Assembly (NCBI RefSeq): GCF_026210795.1
Contig: NC_089450.1
Span: 3,348,001 to 3,412,000 of the forward strand
Reading direction: 5' to 3'
DNA from: Rhizophagus irregularis
Taxonomy: Eukaryota > Glomeromycota > Glomeromycetes > Glomerales > Glomeraceae
Length of the DNA: 64,000 nt
Positions within the stretch are counted from its first letter, which is position 1. Each line of letters opens with the position of its first letter. Below the pieces are notes generated by a model. The model was given only the letters and a program-made list of their open reading frames with translations. It was not told the origin of the DNA and ran no database searches. This document shows, in pieces, positions 22,960 to 35,555 of the stretch. Both the position numbers and the translations under genes were made by a program.

Positions 22960-24831
22960 AAAAGATACATATATTGTATTTTCTCTAAACTTCTGCGTTA
23001 TTATAATGAGATAACACATTAAACAATTAACATATATTAAAATATCTTATTTTATATATTTTATAGTAAAAATTAGCAAACAATTATCATATATTAAATA
23101 TCATATTTTATATTTTATAGTAAAAATTAGTAAACAATTATCATATATTAAAATATCTTATTTTATATATTTTTATAGTAAAAATTAGGCATTTAATGCG
23201 GGTCAGAGTGCCGAATGTTTATAATATTTAATAATTAATAAAAACAGAAATCATTATTTAATCAAATTGTAATTTCTTTTATTGTCATTATATTTATTTT
23301 CACGAATGGTATACGATTTGTGAGTTGTGACCGTTCTAGTCATAAAATCAATACAATGAATTATAATAATGAAAATCAAACTATTTAAATATATAAAAGG
23401 AAAATAAATTTTAAATATCATAAAAATATATGAAATTATAATAATAATTAAGAATTTATAAAAAATATGTAAAAAAAAATCACATACTACTATTTAAAAG
23501 GTAATGATTTTGGGAGACGGGAGGTAGTGTAACCGGTCAAATTTTTTTTGCATAATAGTTTTTTTATTGCCCAGTTGTTCGGTCTATACATTTGACAGCG
23601 CCATGGTAATTAAAAAAATGTTTATCATAATAGACATACTGTTGATATCCTAGTATGTGATAATAGCCACATAATAGTCACATGCAAAGTGACGCTATAT
23701 TGGAAAGTGGATGATTCTCATTTTATCAATGGATTTACTTCAAATTTTTCTGCTGTACCACATAATTTTAATTTAATATAATTAAAGTGTTAATTAAGTT
23801 ATTAGGTTGTGATATACGCTTAAAGTAATTTCTCCCAATTACAGAATTAATACGGCCACGACCCATGAAAATTTGGGTATGCATTTAAAGAGAGAAATTT
23901 TATATGCTTTCTATACACTTGAGACTGAGTAAGAGGGTGCATTCAGAGAATAAATATATAATGCGTGCACTTGGAGAGAGTGCACTTAGATAGAATTGAC
24001 TGTGCCACTTTTCAAAACAAATCTTCTCTCCTCTCAGAAAAAGATAATATCCAAGTAAAAATTTTTTAATGAGCGTCATAAAAATAGAAATATAAATCAC
24101 GTATCACATAAATTATAAATTGAATGAACAAAAAGAAATTTTTAAAAAAAAATTTGATAGATAAATATCAAATATATAAATGTATAAAGCGAGTGACAGC
24201 GTGTCACATTAAATTTAAACAGTAAAATTCAATTTTTAACTATGTATAACATATCCATTATTTATGATGAAATAACAAGGATATAACAAGGATAAAAAAA
24301 TCATGAATTTTATATGTGCAGTACCTTAATAATATGGGTAGGGATAATAAATTAACCGTTAATTATAAATTTGGCTAATTAACCTATTAGAATCAATTTA
24401 CATAATTATATTAATTATATGTGGGGCTTGTTTACAAAAATACAGATTGAAGATCTTAATTAAATTTCCGATTTGTGTACCGATTTGATCCGAAAGATAG
24501 GTAGGTAGAATGGCGGTTTTCATCCAAATATTTGTCCAAAAACCAAACATTTGGCGTGTTAGATAGTTTTTTTATTTTATCATGTGAACATAATCTTTTA
24601 AAATCGATTATTCCCATCATGTTCATAATAATCCTTTTTAACGTAAAAATCAATGATTGAAAGTTGTACTGTATAATATTTCAATATTAGCGTTGAGCAA
24701 GTTAGAACGTTTTATTTAATAAAATCTTATAATGACATGTTTATACATTTACTAACATACTATATAAAACTGTAATAGAGACAATAATGTAAATCATAAA
24801 AAATCATAATCATTATAACCTTAAAATTTAT

Positions 24832-25030
24832 CGGTCTTTTACATAAAAAAAAAAATCGTTGAAGAAACGATTGATAAAACCACAAAACCACCGTTTTAAC
24901 GGGCTTTTTACATAAAAAAAAAATCGTTGAAAAACGATTGATAAAACCACAGAACCACCGTTTTAACGGTCTTTTACATAGAAAAAAAAAATCGTTGAAA
25001 AACGATTGATAAACCCACAAAACCACCGAT
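24832..25030. repeat. 67-bp tandem repeat, three copies, rich in palindromes
   Basis: Units contain ATCGTTGAAAAACGAT and ACCGTTTTAACGGT, both self-complementary, separated by ACATAAAAAAAA. Period marks (ATCGTTG) fall at 24855, 24922 and 24991. A minus-strand open frame with a 22-residue period runs through it but is probably a by-product. Confidence 0.8.
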
Positions 25031-25167
25031 TGATAACCACGAAAAATATGTAGAAAAGATTTCCATCACCTAAATATTCAAAATTAATTACCACATGCGA
25101 TTAATAATTATTTATTTTTTTAAAAAAAGAACCATAAAAAATAATTTGCATACAGTAATTACCTAGT

Positions 25168-25422
25168 TTAAAATGAAAATCCATTGAAGAATTGGCTTAT
25201 CATCTCGTTATTGACGATTTGACGAGGCATATTTGACATACGGTCCAACATATCTTGATTATCGATAGGGGTATTATTAAGTTGAGAACACTTTTGTTGT
25301 AACTTATTAATAATTCTTCTTCTCATAAGTTGGTTTTGTCTTTCCCTATTATTGACATTTCTTCTGCTCATAACATTGCTGTTAGTAGGCATGTTTAAGG
25401 CACCATTTTGGGTTGAAGACAT
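25168..25422 (-). CDS. small basic protein, PRQI/FFNG family (84 aa)
   Basis: Single-exon frame starting at ATG 25422 with TATATAAA at 25572-25579 on the same strand. The N-terminal third is polar and Asn/Ser-rich; residues about 19-40 are strongly basic (SRRNVNNRERQNQLMRRR). The C-terminus reads MPRQIVNNEMISQFFNGFSF. The 76-aa protein at 43297 has the same order: basic block, then LPRQIITNDDPLINFFFNG at the end. The product at 35556 is a looser match. No known domain recognised. The basic block would suit nucleic-acid or nuclear import contacts, but that is speculation. Confidence 0.65.
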   Translation of the reverse strand: MSSTQNGALNMPTNSNVMSRRNVNNRERQNQLMRRRIINKLQQKCSQLNNTPIDNQDMLDRMSNMPRQIVNNEMISQFFNGFSF

Positions 25423-25571
25423 TTTTATGTATTATTTTACTTAGAAAAAAAAAGAGAAACTAACGACTGAACCAACAATATAAAATTTTTTTTGCATAAA
25501 ATTCTTGTATTTTATGGGGCTACTAAAAAAGTTAAGAGAACGCAACAAAAGGAAAAGTTTTTATGCATGTA

Positions 25572-25579
25572 TTTATATA
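25572..25579 (-). promoter_or_regulatory. TATA box of the 84-aa small basic protein gene
   Basis: TATATAAA on the minus strand, about 150 bp upstream of the start at 25422. Confidence 0.4.
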
Positions 25580-27175
25580 CTTCTAGAATATAAAAAAGTC
25601 CATAAATCCATTATCACAATGATAATGATAATAACTAACGACTAACAAGTTGATAGATCAGGTACAAATCAATTAAGGTAATAACTATAATAATGTGATC
25701 ATAATTGATTAATTATAAAGTATATCGGACATAATTTTTTTTAAAATGCAATATATATAATATATATGCAATATATGTAATATATATGTAATATATATTA
25801 ATATATATCGGTCAAATAAATAGATAAATAGATAATATATATAATTGATCATTTGATTTGATTATATGCCAGAAGATTCACTTTTTAAGTGGTATATTAA
25901 CACATATATATTCATATTGTGGGAAAATTATCATTAAATTTTATAATCGTATATAATATAATATATATATATAGTATATAATTTTTAGGCGTACAATATT
26001 TTTGATGAAATTTTACAAAAAAGGAATTATCCATCGTGTTACATGAGATTGTTAATAAAAATCGAACCACGCCGGCGCTCATCTATTTACATTTGAAAAA
26101 TTTTTTAATTATGAGTTATTATTACTGATAAGCAAAAAAATATAAAAAAAAAAATAGTGAAACATTTATTTATTATATGATACAAAAAATTCGTATAACA
26201 AATTTGTACAACATGGTTTTTATTCAATTTTAAAAGTTACTTAATATGTTTAATCACATAAACAATTTTTCTCACTCCTTAGAAATAAAAAAATAAAATC
26301 ATTTTACAGACTCAGGTAACCAGAAGATCCGAACATGATACCTTAAAACTTTAATAATTCTATTATTGGTAATGCACATATGTTAAAAGTTGAGATAACG
26401 GATGAAATGCACATAATAAAAAAAAAACATTTTAACGTTAGTTTTATAAATATTTACTGATTTTAAGATAATAGAAAAGTCATTATTATTGCTCATATGT
26501 TCTCTTTGTTTATTACTTTGTATCAAAAAATTTTTTAATTTCAGGAGAAAACAACAAAAAACACCATCTGTTATAAAAAAGCTCCTCTTTTTTAATCTTT
26601 TTCATTCCGTTTATATTAAAAAAAAAAATCTTGAAACATCAAATTAAAGCCATTATTCTTTAGAATGAGTCAATGAAAAATAATAAATAAAAAATTGAGT
26701 TTCCTTTTAAAAAAATCTATTTGTTTTACAAAGGAGTTATGTTTTTTTATTCTTGTAAAAGTCTCGTGATTAGTTATCCAATTTGTGTTTTTTTTTTGTC
26801 CCAAACGGAATAATACTATAAAGTCGCGTGACAAAATATTTAAAACTACAAATGTAACCATGCAAAACCGGTATTTTGAAAATCATTTCTTATTTGTGAT
26901 ACTAATAATTTAATTCACTCTTGATTTACATTCTTTTTCTGTTTTGGCAAAATGATTTACAATGCCTAATCTTTTCCATGTAGCAATATATCCTAAAAGT
27001 AGGAACTAGGAATTTCTTTTTCTGAGTTGTCACAACGATACTTTCACGTGATATATATTGTGGTGTAACAGATGCATGTCACAATTATCACATCACAAAT
27101 TAGATGATTGCTAATGCCCTAAGGTGAATTATAGATGTCTCGTTACTATACAAAGCAAAAAATAAAACGTTAGCT

Positions 27176-27409
27176 AGGACCCAGAAATATATATATAGGG
27201 GTCAGGTGATGAAAAAATTTTTTTACTATGAGCTGTACGCATTTTTTCAGGGCCGGAATTATGATAATGCCAGTCGGTTACTATAATAGGAAATAATATT
27301 CTGACTGGCATTATCAAAAATTATCTAAAAAAGGAAAGATTTTCATGATTTTTTTAGTTCAAAATACGCAAACTCAAACCTGACCCTTTTATATATATTT
27401 CTGGGTCCT
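27176..27409. mobile_element. 234-bp inverted-repeat element with perfect 8-bp target duplication
   Basis: Terminal repeats AGGACCCAGAAATATATATA... match over 32 bases with two mismatches. Both sides are flanked by CGTTAGCT (27168-27175 and 27410-27417). An 8-bp duplication is typical of hAT-superfamily insertion. The interior (CAGGGCCGGAATTATGATAA...) resembles 21268-21382, and more weakly 44285-44330, so related cores are shared between elements. Confidence 0.88.
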
Positions 27410-27768
27410 CGTTAGCTCTTTTAAGAGAAAAATAAAATATTTGACATGATTTTATACGAATTGCTCTTATTTTTCTCTCATTTATAGGTCACCTAAAATA
27501 ATATATAATTTCATATAGAAAATAAAAAATAAACTAGCCGATGAGTCTGGCGTTTCTCCGAGTTGGCAGGTTTAATATTTTTGATATGGAGGCGTTACAC
27601 AATTGAAAATAGGTGGCAGTGCATGATTTTAATAAAAAGGTTTATAATTTTATATTAACATGTATTGATATTAATTTATATAACAAATAATAAAAATTTT
27701 TAAAATAAAAATTCTAAATGATTGATTTAATTTATCATTGAACACTATACGCTGATTTAGTCAAAATT

Positions 27769-28626
27769 TTAATAGTACGGTGGATTGTTAGTTTTGTCAG
27801 CATCCTCTTGTTCCCTTTTTTTACGCGCATAAGCTGAAATTACCATAGCAAAGTATACCTATATTATAATAAAAAAGAAATTATTCCTTCTGATTAGAAT
27901 GTTCTTTTTTTTTACAATAATAAAATAATTTTTTTTTTCACATACCACAAAAATTGTTACAATAATAGCAATAATAATAACATATGCTAATGATGCTGAT
28001 GAAATATTATTAATTGTAGAAGAACATGTATCAGTTGCATAATTGGCAAATTGATTAGCAGTAGATGAAAATCCCTGTGGAAATTGGGAACACATTTTCT
28101 TCATTTCCTTATTTAATAGTGCAACAGCGGCAATATCTATTATATTACTTATAATTTGAATTGCTGCGATGATATAAGCTATTTTAGCATATATTTCCAA
28201 CTTTCTTGGTTTATGCTAAATAAAAAAAAAATCATAAAATTAGTTTAATAGTAAGTTTTTTAAATAGAATAACGTTGCTAATAATACATACTGCACATAA
28301 TACAACGATTAATCCAAATGCTGCACCAATTGTAACTAATGCGTAAAGAATAACTGATACAATAATAAATGCACGAAGATTTTGGAATAGTCCAACCGAG
28401 AATACTCCATTATTTGGTATTGCTATGGCAAGACTAGCAATACCTTTTGCAGTTTGATAAGCTCCAAACAACTTTTTTTTTTAATTATGTAAAAAGTAAT
28501 TTATTATTGAAAAAAAGCATTATAAATATTATAAATATACAATTTACTACTTACAATCCATATTATCGATATGATTATTACTCCTATTCTTAACGGAATA
28601 CAATAACAACACTTATTTATGGCCAT
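27769..28626 (-). CDS. four-span membrane protein, family member F (4 exons, 203 aa)
   Basis: Spliced model: 28626-28555, 28471-28292, 28215-27946, 27858-27769; all introns phase 0. Start MAINKCCYCIPLRIGVIIIS. The second exon (60 codons) corresponds to exons 2 and 3 of the other members: it reads LFGAYQTAKGIASLAIAI and ends VTIGAAFGLIVVLCA, with no intron between. Exon 4 opens HKPRKLEIYAKIAYIIAA and has an enlarged loop with two cysteines (KKMCSQF and DTCSS). The last exon begins VYFAMVISAYARKKREQE. Function unknown; the most divergent complete member in gene structure. Confidence 0.8.
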
Positions 28627-29129
28627 TCTCAGACTTTTGTGAGTGCGTTAAAAGTTATCAAATAAATAAATATTTATTAAAAAAAAAATTTAATTCGGTA
28701 AAAAAATTATTACGGTATTTATAAAAAATCACAAAAATAAAAAATAGAATTACAAGTCCTTTAATTCACTAATTACGATCCTATTACGACATCTTACACA
28801 TCTTACATCATGTGCTACGCACATACTATGATTAAGTTCGGCCGGAATTAGAAGTAGGTCTGAAAAGCCATACCGCCATACCATATAAGGGTTAATAACG
28901 TCAATCTTTGACAACAAATGAAATTTATTTCTTTTTGACCTCCTAAGTTACCATTTAAGGGTTAACAATAACGATTAACGACTTCTTTTTAGAATTTCTT
29001 AACAAGTTTCTTTAATTAATTTTTGTGAATTGTTATCTATTACCTATTAGTGAGCTAATAATGTGAACGATAAAAAAAGGAATTCCTTATAATTAGAACT
29101 TGGAAACTTTTCCAAAAAAAAAAAAAATA

Positions 29130-30640
29130 AAGCCCACTCCCTATAAAAAAATTGGATACGTTTTTTATAAAGTTTTTATACGATTTTTTTTCCTTAGAAA
29201 TAACGTATCATAATAGGATACGGAAAAATGCACAATTCCGTATCACTAAAAATATGGTTTGGATACGGAATTTGCACGGGATTTATATGGAATTTACATG
29301 ATTTGATCACTGATTTTATCACGAAATTTATATGATTTCACTGAATTTACTATTTGTATTACAGTTTACTATAATTGTATTTACATAAATCTAATTTTAC
29401 TTTATTAAATTAAATAAAAAATAAAAAATAAACAAAGTACAAATACATTATGAAAATTCCCTCCTTATTAAAACCACCTATTGCAACCAAAATTATCTAT
29501 AAGTTCAGGTTCATTTGGAGTCAAACAACCTAAAAGAACAAAAAAAAAGATTGGAAACAAAACCCCCCCTCATATAGTATCTGCAATCGTCCAAGTCACC
29601 AAAGGTCAGCATTCCTACAAAAAAAGAAAGAGAACTCCAGAATGTCTGACCTACAAAAAAGAAAAGAATTATGAGGCGTCTAATGAAAAAGAAACCAAAA
29701 CAACAAACCTACAAAAAAAGAAGACTCTGAAGCAACAAAACTGAAACAACCTACAAAAAGAAAAGAATCTGAACCCAACTTACAAAAAAACAAGAAAATT
29801 TGAACTGACCTAAAAAAAGAAAAAAATCCTGAATCATCCTACAAAAAGAAAAGGACTCCCAAACTGATCTACAAAAAAGAAAAAAGAAACTGAATATTCT
29901 CACAAAAAAAAAATCTGCTGGCCTATGAAATTAAATATAAATAAAAAAGAAAGGGGAATAAAGAATAAACCAAAAAAAATACTTTTTTAAAAAGAGGGGT
30001 AACGAAGTTAGGAAAGTTAAAAAAAATTTTTTTTTAAAGGGAGGACGTCAAAGTTAGAAAAATAAAAAATTTTTATAAAGAGGAAATAGAAATAGAAAGA
30101 AGAAATTTTTTTTAAAAAAAAAGAAGAGTGGGAATAAAAGAAAAAATTTTTTTTCAAAGGAGAGTGACGAAAAAAAATTTTTTTAAAGTGAGGTACGAAA
30201 AAAAAAAATTATTTTTAAAAGGGGGTGACGAAGAAAGAAGAAAAATTTAGAAAAAATAACAAAAATAAGACAAGAGAAGGAGAAAGGAAAGGAAAGACAG
30301 AAAGGAAGATCGGAAGATCAAACTCATCAAAGTAAGGGTTTATATAAAAAACAAAAAACGTATCATAACAAAACAATAAACAATCATGTGATCTCGTGTT
30401 ATGATACGGGATTTTTGTAAAATTATCTTCTAAAAATATTAAGTTTAAAAATTCCGTATACATTCCGCATGATTAATTTTTTCCGTATACATTTCTTATA
30501 CATTAGTTTTTTTAAAAAATGTTCAAAAATGAATTGCTTATTAAATATACGGAATTTGTATACGGAATCTATAAAAACGTACAAAAAATGTATACAAAAC
30601 GTATCCTTTCCGTATACATATTTCTTATAGGGACTGACTA
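29130..30640. mobile_element. 1.5-kb CCCTATAA-terminus element, TA-flanked
   Basis: Left end AAGCCCACTCCCTATAA and reverse-complemented right end TAGTCAGTCCCTATAAG, with TA at 29128-29129 and 30641-30642. Subterminal GGATACGG/CCGTATCC-type motifs are repeated at both ends. The centre (about 29480-30300) is purine-rich, with irregular repeats of CCTACAAAAAAGAAAAG and a short basic frame (29481-29744) that lacks an ATG at its start and has no homology I recognise. No transposase seen. Confidence 0.7.
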
Positions 30641-32020
30641 TATTTATTCGTCTTGGTTTAATTTGAAATTGGAATGTACAAATATATAAGGTATTCTTGC
30701 ACTCATTTCTTAACATTTTTTACGCCCCCTTTTGAATTGTAAAAATTTAACTGAAATTAGGCAAAGCAAAATTAATTACGCATTAATATACTGTATTATA
30801 GATATTTAATATCAAATTGAATACATTTTCAATTTTTGCACAAAAAATTCTGAAACTATGGTATAAGAGTGAACCTTCTACATCAAAGAATTGTTACCGT
30901 ATTACCGAGAGAAGTCATTTTATTTTGAGCATTACTAAATCTCACCAGCATTAGCAAATTTTAACGGGCAGAGTTTCATGACATTTTTAATTCCGCCCAA
31001 AATTCTATCCTAATTCTGGTAAGGTGACAATCATCAGCAGTAATATTCTCTTTAATTTCGTCGTGATTTTTATTTCAAATATTTTTAATATTTATAAATC
31101 AACAAAGTTCATAGTAATACATATTAAATTATTATCATTTTTAATTTTTTTATAAACGAAATATAATAATTGGCTAATTGCAAAATAAGTTTAAAACCAA
31201 ACAAATCATTTATTATTAGAAACTAGTGCATATATTAATGTTTGTTAAGGCGCAGAAACTCATTGTTTTCCAATTAAATCTTTTCGGATTTATAATGTTC
31301 CGACGTTACCTTCTTTTAAATAACGGAAAAATCCTTGCATAAAGTAACCGAACTATATTCTTTTGGGTTAAAACGTTGATCTTGCAAAGGCATATGATTT
31401 ACTGTTTACACGATAAATATTTGTAAATTAATTATTAATAAAAAAATAAATTTATTCGAAGTCAGATGCGCATTTCTAACATCACGTTACTCAACATTGA
31501 CATTTTAAACCTCCTCACATCTTTTAAGTAACTTTGTAGAACAGGCCATTTTCAGGAATTCACATGAATGCAAATGATACGAGTTTCATACTAAGTTTTC
31601 TCGGAAAAACTTGATATTAAGTCGATCTTCAAATGTTTGAACATTGTTCATTCCTTTTGGTTAGCGTATTTGGAATGTAATTACTCCCAATATACAAGGG
31701 GAATAAAACGGAACATCCGAAAAACGTTCGGGCTCGCCAGGAAATAAGAAAAAGTACGAATAAAAGCGCCAAAATTAAAGTATTAAAAATATTTCATTTC
31801 AGTGGACCACAGGAAGTACCTTGGTACCTTTTCAATAGGTAATTATTAGGGATTATGGAACGAAAAAGCAACTGAAATATTATAACTTGAACAAGCATTT
31901 TTGGCTCTTTTATTATCAGAATACTTGGAATACTTGAGTATTTAAAATAAAGTAATATAAATTTGGTATCTTTTCCTTTCTCTGATAAATTTAGTAAGAT
32001 TTTGAAATCATGTTAATAAT
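30641..32020. other. gene-free stretch
   Basis: AT-rich sequence; I see no gene, RNA or element here. Confidence 0.4.
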
Positions 32021-32025
32021 TAATA

Positions 32026-32438
32026 TAAGGTACAAGTGTTTTTGGTTTAGTGTCATTAATTTTGCGAAACGAAAAATATATATCTTATGACATCATAAAT
32101 TTTGGGCTGAGCTAAATTTGTTTGTTTAATTGGACTGTCGGTTGGTAGCACCACATAGATCATAGAATTTATGCGGATAAATTTTTATATGAAACATTTT
32201 TGAATAAATTGAAACACAGAACAAAATTGAAACTAAGATTATAAAAATTGAGTAACAATGACAATAATGATAATTTTCATTACCAACGATTAATTTAAAC
32301 GTATCGTATCACTTTATTTGTATATTATGTAAAACATTAAACAATAAATTTTGCCGAAAAAACTTTAAACCGATCAAACCCTCCTTTTACAAACCCTCAA
32401 AATTAATGACGCTAAACCAAAAAAACACTTGTACCTTA
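32026..32438. mobile_element. 413-bp element with about 45-bp inverted termini, TA-flanked
   Basis: Left end TAAGGTACAAGTGTTTTTGG then TTTAGTGTCATTAATTTTG; the right end mirrors it with small indels. TA at 32024-32025 and 32439-32440. Interior non-coding. Confidence 0.8.
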
Positions 32439-32851
32439 TAGTGATTAGTAAAAATTTATCTTACTTGATATGTATTACAATTTATAAATATTTTTCTTTT
32501 ATTTATTTCGTTAAATGATAATAATTTGTTAATATTTGCTAAATAATATTATTTATTTTATTTAAATCAAATTGATTTACTAAAAAAAATCCTTGTTTTA
32601 TGATACAAAAAAACATGCACAACATGTATTGTATTTATATATTTTATTTTTTTTTAAAAGGTCTCATAACTATTATCGATCCAACATGTGATTGCAGAAA
32701 ATATGTACTCGGTAAACCTGCTGTATTATTTTCGAGTGTAAAGTATGTAACCAATATTTTACACCTCGAAACTTACTTTTACGTTACATAATAATAATAT
32801 GTTTATTGTATACGTTACTTGTTTGCTGTAAGCTGTTAATAGCGTTGAATA

Positions 32852-33026
32852 CAGTCAGAACTTTATATAACGATATGTCACGACATATACGAAATTTTTA
32901 GAAAATATCGTTATATCAAGATATTTATATGTCCTCACATATAGCGGGAAAATAAAATTTTATCGGTATATCAAGTTTTTAATAGTATATCGGTATATCG
33001 AATATCGGTATATCGAGGTTAGAACG
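32852..33026. mobile_element. 175-bp element with pogo-like ends
   Basis: Left CAGTCAGAACTTTATATAACG; right end (reverse complement) CGTTCTAACCTCGATATACC. The interior repeats ATATCG and TATCGGTATATCG. TA flanks at 32850-32851 and 33027-33028. The CAG...TATAACG style of terminus resembles pogo/Tigger elements; inference. Confidence 0.5.
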
Positions 33027-33029
33027 TAT

Positions 33030-35500
33030 TATGTATTATTCGGAGTAGTAATATGCTACTGAATTTCAATATCAAATACAATAAAAGAGAGTAAATTATA
33101 AATTAAAATCCTTTTTTATTAAAAAAGAAACTCATTGCTTTGTCATTTATAAAACATCATTGAATCTTTCCTTACTAAAGTAATATTTGTAGATGTAAAA
33201 TTTAAAGTCTGTTTAAAGAATAAAATAAATAATTGCATATAATTTTTTTCATTACGTTGTACATAAAGTACGGTTTAAATCCTGCCTCACAAACATAGTT
33301 ACAGTATTATGATTTTATATGCAATGCCATACCATATCGTTATACAAAACATTGAATTTAATGTTTAGTATAATAAAATGGACTGAAAATCTTTTATCAA
33401 TCTTTAATTTTGTAAAGAAACTCAATTAAAAAATATATCTGATATAAAAATGTACATCATATTGATAAATTGAAGAAACTTACAAGCCCAACTTTTAACA
33501 GAATAACAATGTATGGCCTTTTTGTTGTTGTTTTTTCCCGCTGTTAAGTTTTTTTTTTGAGGTTCGTCCGTCGAATAAAAAGCGAAAACTTATTCACAGC
33601 ACAACAGATGCAGCGTCGTCGTCATATCGATCTTATAGATTGTATTCCTATACTCATCCTTCTTGTATAATAGATGTCATATGTCCTTATCATAAGAGAA
33701 AATACCCCTAAAAACAATGTATGTCTACTAAAAATGTTCACTAAAAATTGACTCAAAGATATGTTACACATTGTCACATTTAAACAATTTTCCTATAATT
33801 TATAACATCTGAAAGTTGTACGACAATAAAATAATTCGATCCAATTCAATTCATTATTATTAAATACGTTGCATATAATGTAGAATATTGTCTACTTATA
33901 GCAATGATTATAACATTGTAAAATGATGCCATTTTTTGTTCTATCAAATCTGGGAATAATGTAATTCATTATCAGATAAATACGTTATTAAATCTATTTA
34001 ACGTGCATGTGCATGGATAAATATTTTTCGAAAATTTACAAGCTGTAAGTTCGAAATACTAGTGATTATCATAAGGGAACTAAGCTCGTAAATAGAAAAT
34101 TGCTTACATGTAAGTTTTTATGATGCCCCACAAAGATTGGGATTTTAATTTGGTATTATATATAATAATATACTACTCTTCACTTTTGAAATCGGGCTTA
34201 GCAAGCTCATATGTTTTGGTCAACATATTTTAAACTTATTTCTAATTCTATGATACCTTCCACAGATATACAGATTATAAACAAAGCCACAGATTATTTA
34301 TCAATAATGAAGAACGTTTATCCGTCATCGGAATATCCGCGCCTTTTGAAATATAACTAAATATGGGTTATGTCAAGTGATCAAAAAATTTTCCCTTTAA
34401 TTAAATAAGTTAATTATATATATTATAATATATTATAATAAATAATAAATTGTCTTTGGATAAACACATGCAAATTCGGAGATATTTTTATTTATTTTAT
34501 ATTTTTCTCATTAAAATTATCTTCAAATGATATAAATGAAGACATCTTTAAATGATAAAATTTAAAGAAATCTTTTTTTTTTTCTTGTTATCTGTATCAG
34601 AATTAGTATGATTTTAACCACTTTGTTGAAAAGTGTTATAATGGTATTTCATTATATGAATGAAAATGAAACGCTTTGTAAGATAGAAAGCCACCATTTA
34701 AATTACTCTTTAGCCACATATATAAGTAAACCATTAAAGGAAATTAAAAAAAAAACTAATATGAACAAAAATAATGATGTAACTATACATTAAACAATCA
34801 ATTTTTTCTAGATGAATTAGAAGGAGATTAAGGTATGACACTTTATATTAACTTGGCAATAATCTATTGTTGTCTGATCAAAATATTACTATTCTAGTAT
34901 TATACATATTCACTTACATAAAGGTCAAAGGAAAAATATGTGTCCGTAAGTGTATCAGATGCAAACATTTTGATTATCAAATGGGGAGATACCCCGAAAT
35001 CCCGAAAGTTATCACAACACTAAGAAATAATAATAATAAAACTTGATATTTTAACAGACAATAGTAAGTTATAAAATACACGTGTAAAAACAGTCACAGT
35101 ATCAATTTAAACCCTTTTTTTCATTTTATTATTCTACCAATCTAGAAAAAGAAAATATATATTCCTTTTTTGTTCCTTTTTTTCTTGTTACTCCGATCAA
35201 ATGCCACTTTTACATATATATATTATGTAAATCAATTATTAAACTGCGCTAAATAGTACACTTTTTTCCCGTTTATTAGTTAGTTATGTACTAGCAGATT
35301 TATTTTTTTTTTAAATATATATATGATACACATATGATCAAAAACTCACCGTCCAAATTGTTTTTTCGTAACGTATAACGTATTCATAACGATCGTAAAG
35401 TAATAAAATCTTTCGCTTTCTGTATTTATACTGAATTGTATTCTTAATCCACTTTTAATTTAATATACAATATAATATTTTTTTTTAGGATAAATATTTA
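33030..35500. other. gene-poor stretch
   Basis: No intact gene seen. A possible decayed exon 1 of the four-span family lies at about 33480-33525 on the minus strand (see findings). Confidence 0.35.
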
Positions 35501-35555
35501 CGTAACATATTTTGTGGATAATTTATATAAGAATTTTCTTCACGAGAAAAAAATT

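Larger units (their letters stand above)
21410..23385 (+). repeat. copy 2 of an inverted segmental duplication
   Basis: Matches the reverse complement of 3460-5210, including promoter, all five exons and introns of the four-span gene and about 400 bp of 3' flank. Within the 3' flank a segment ending ATAGTAAAAATTAG is repeated about three times (23040-23190), absent from copy 1. Confidence 0.8.

Noticed and set aside
29481-29744. Basic 87-codon frame
   Set aside because: Its first codon is TTG, it lies in a purine-rich irregular repeat inside a TA-flanked element, and stops follow in all continuations.
34608-34793. 61-codon plus-strand frame
   Set aside because: Has an ATG but ends in AT-rich Lys/Asn sequence, with no homology or splice context; too weak to call.
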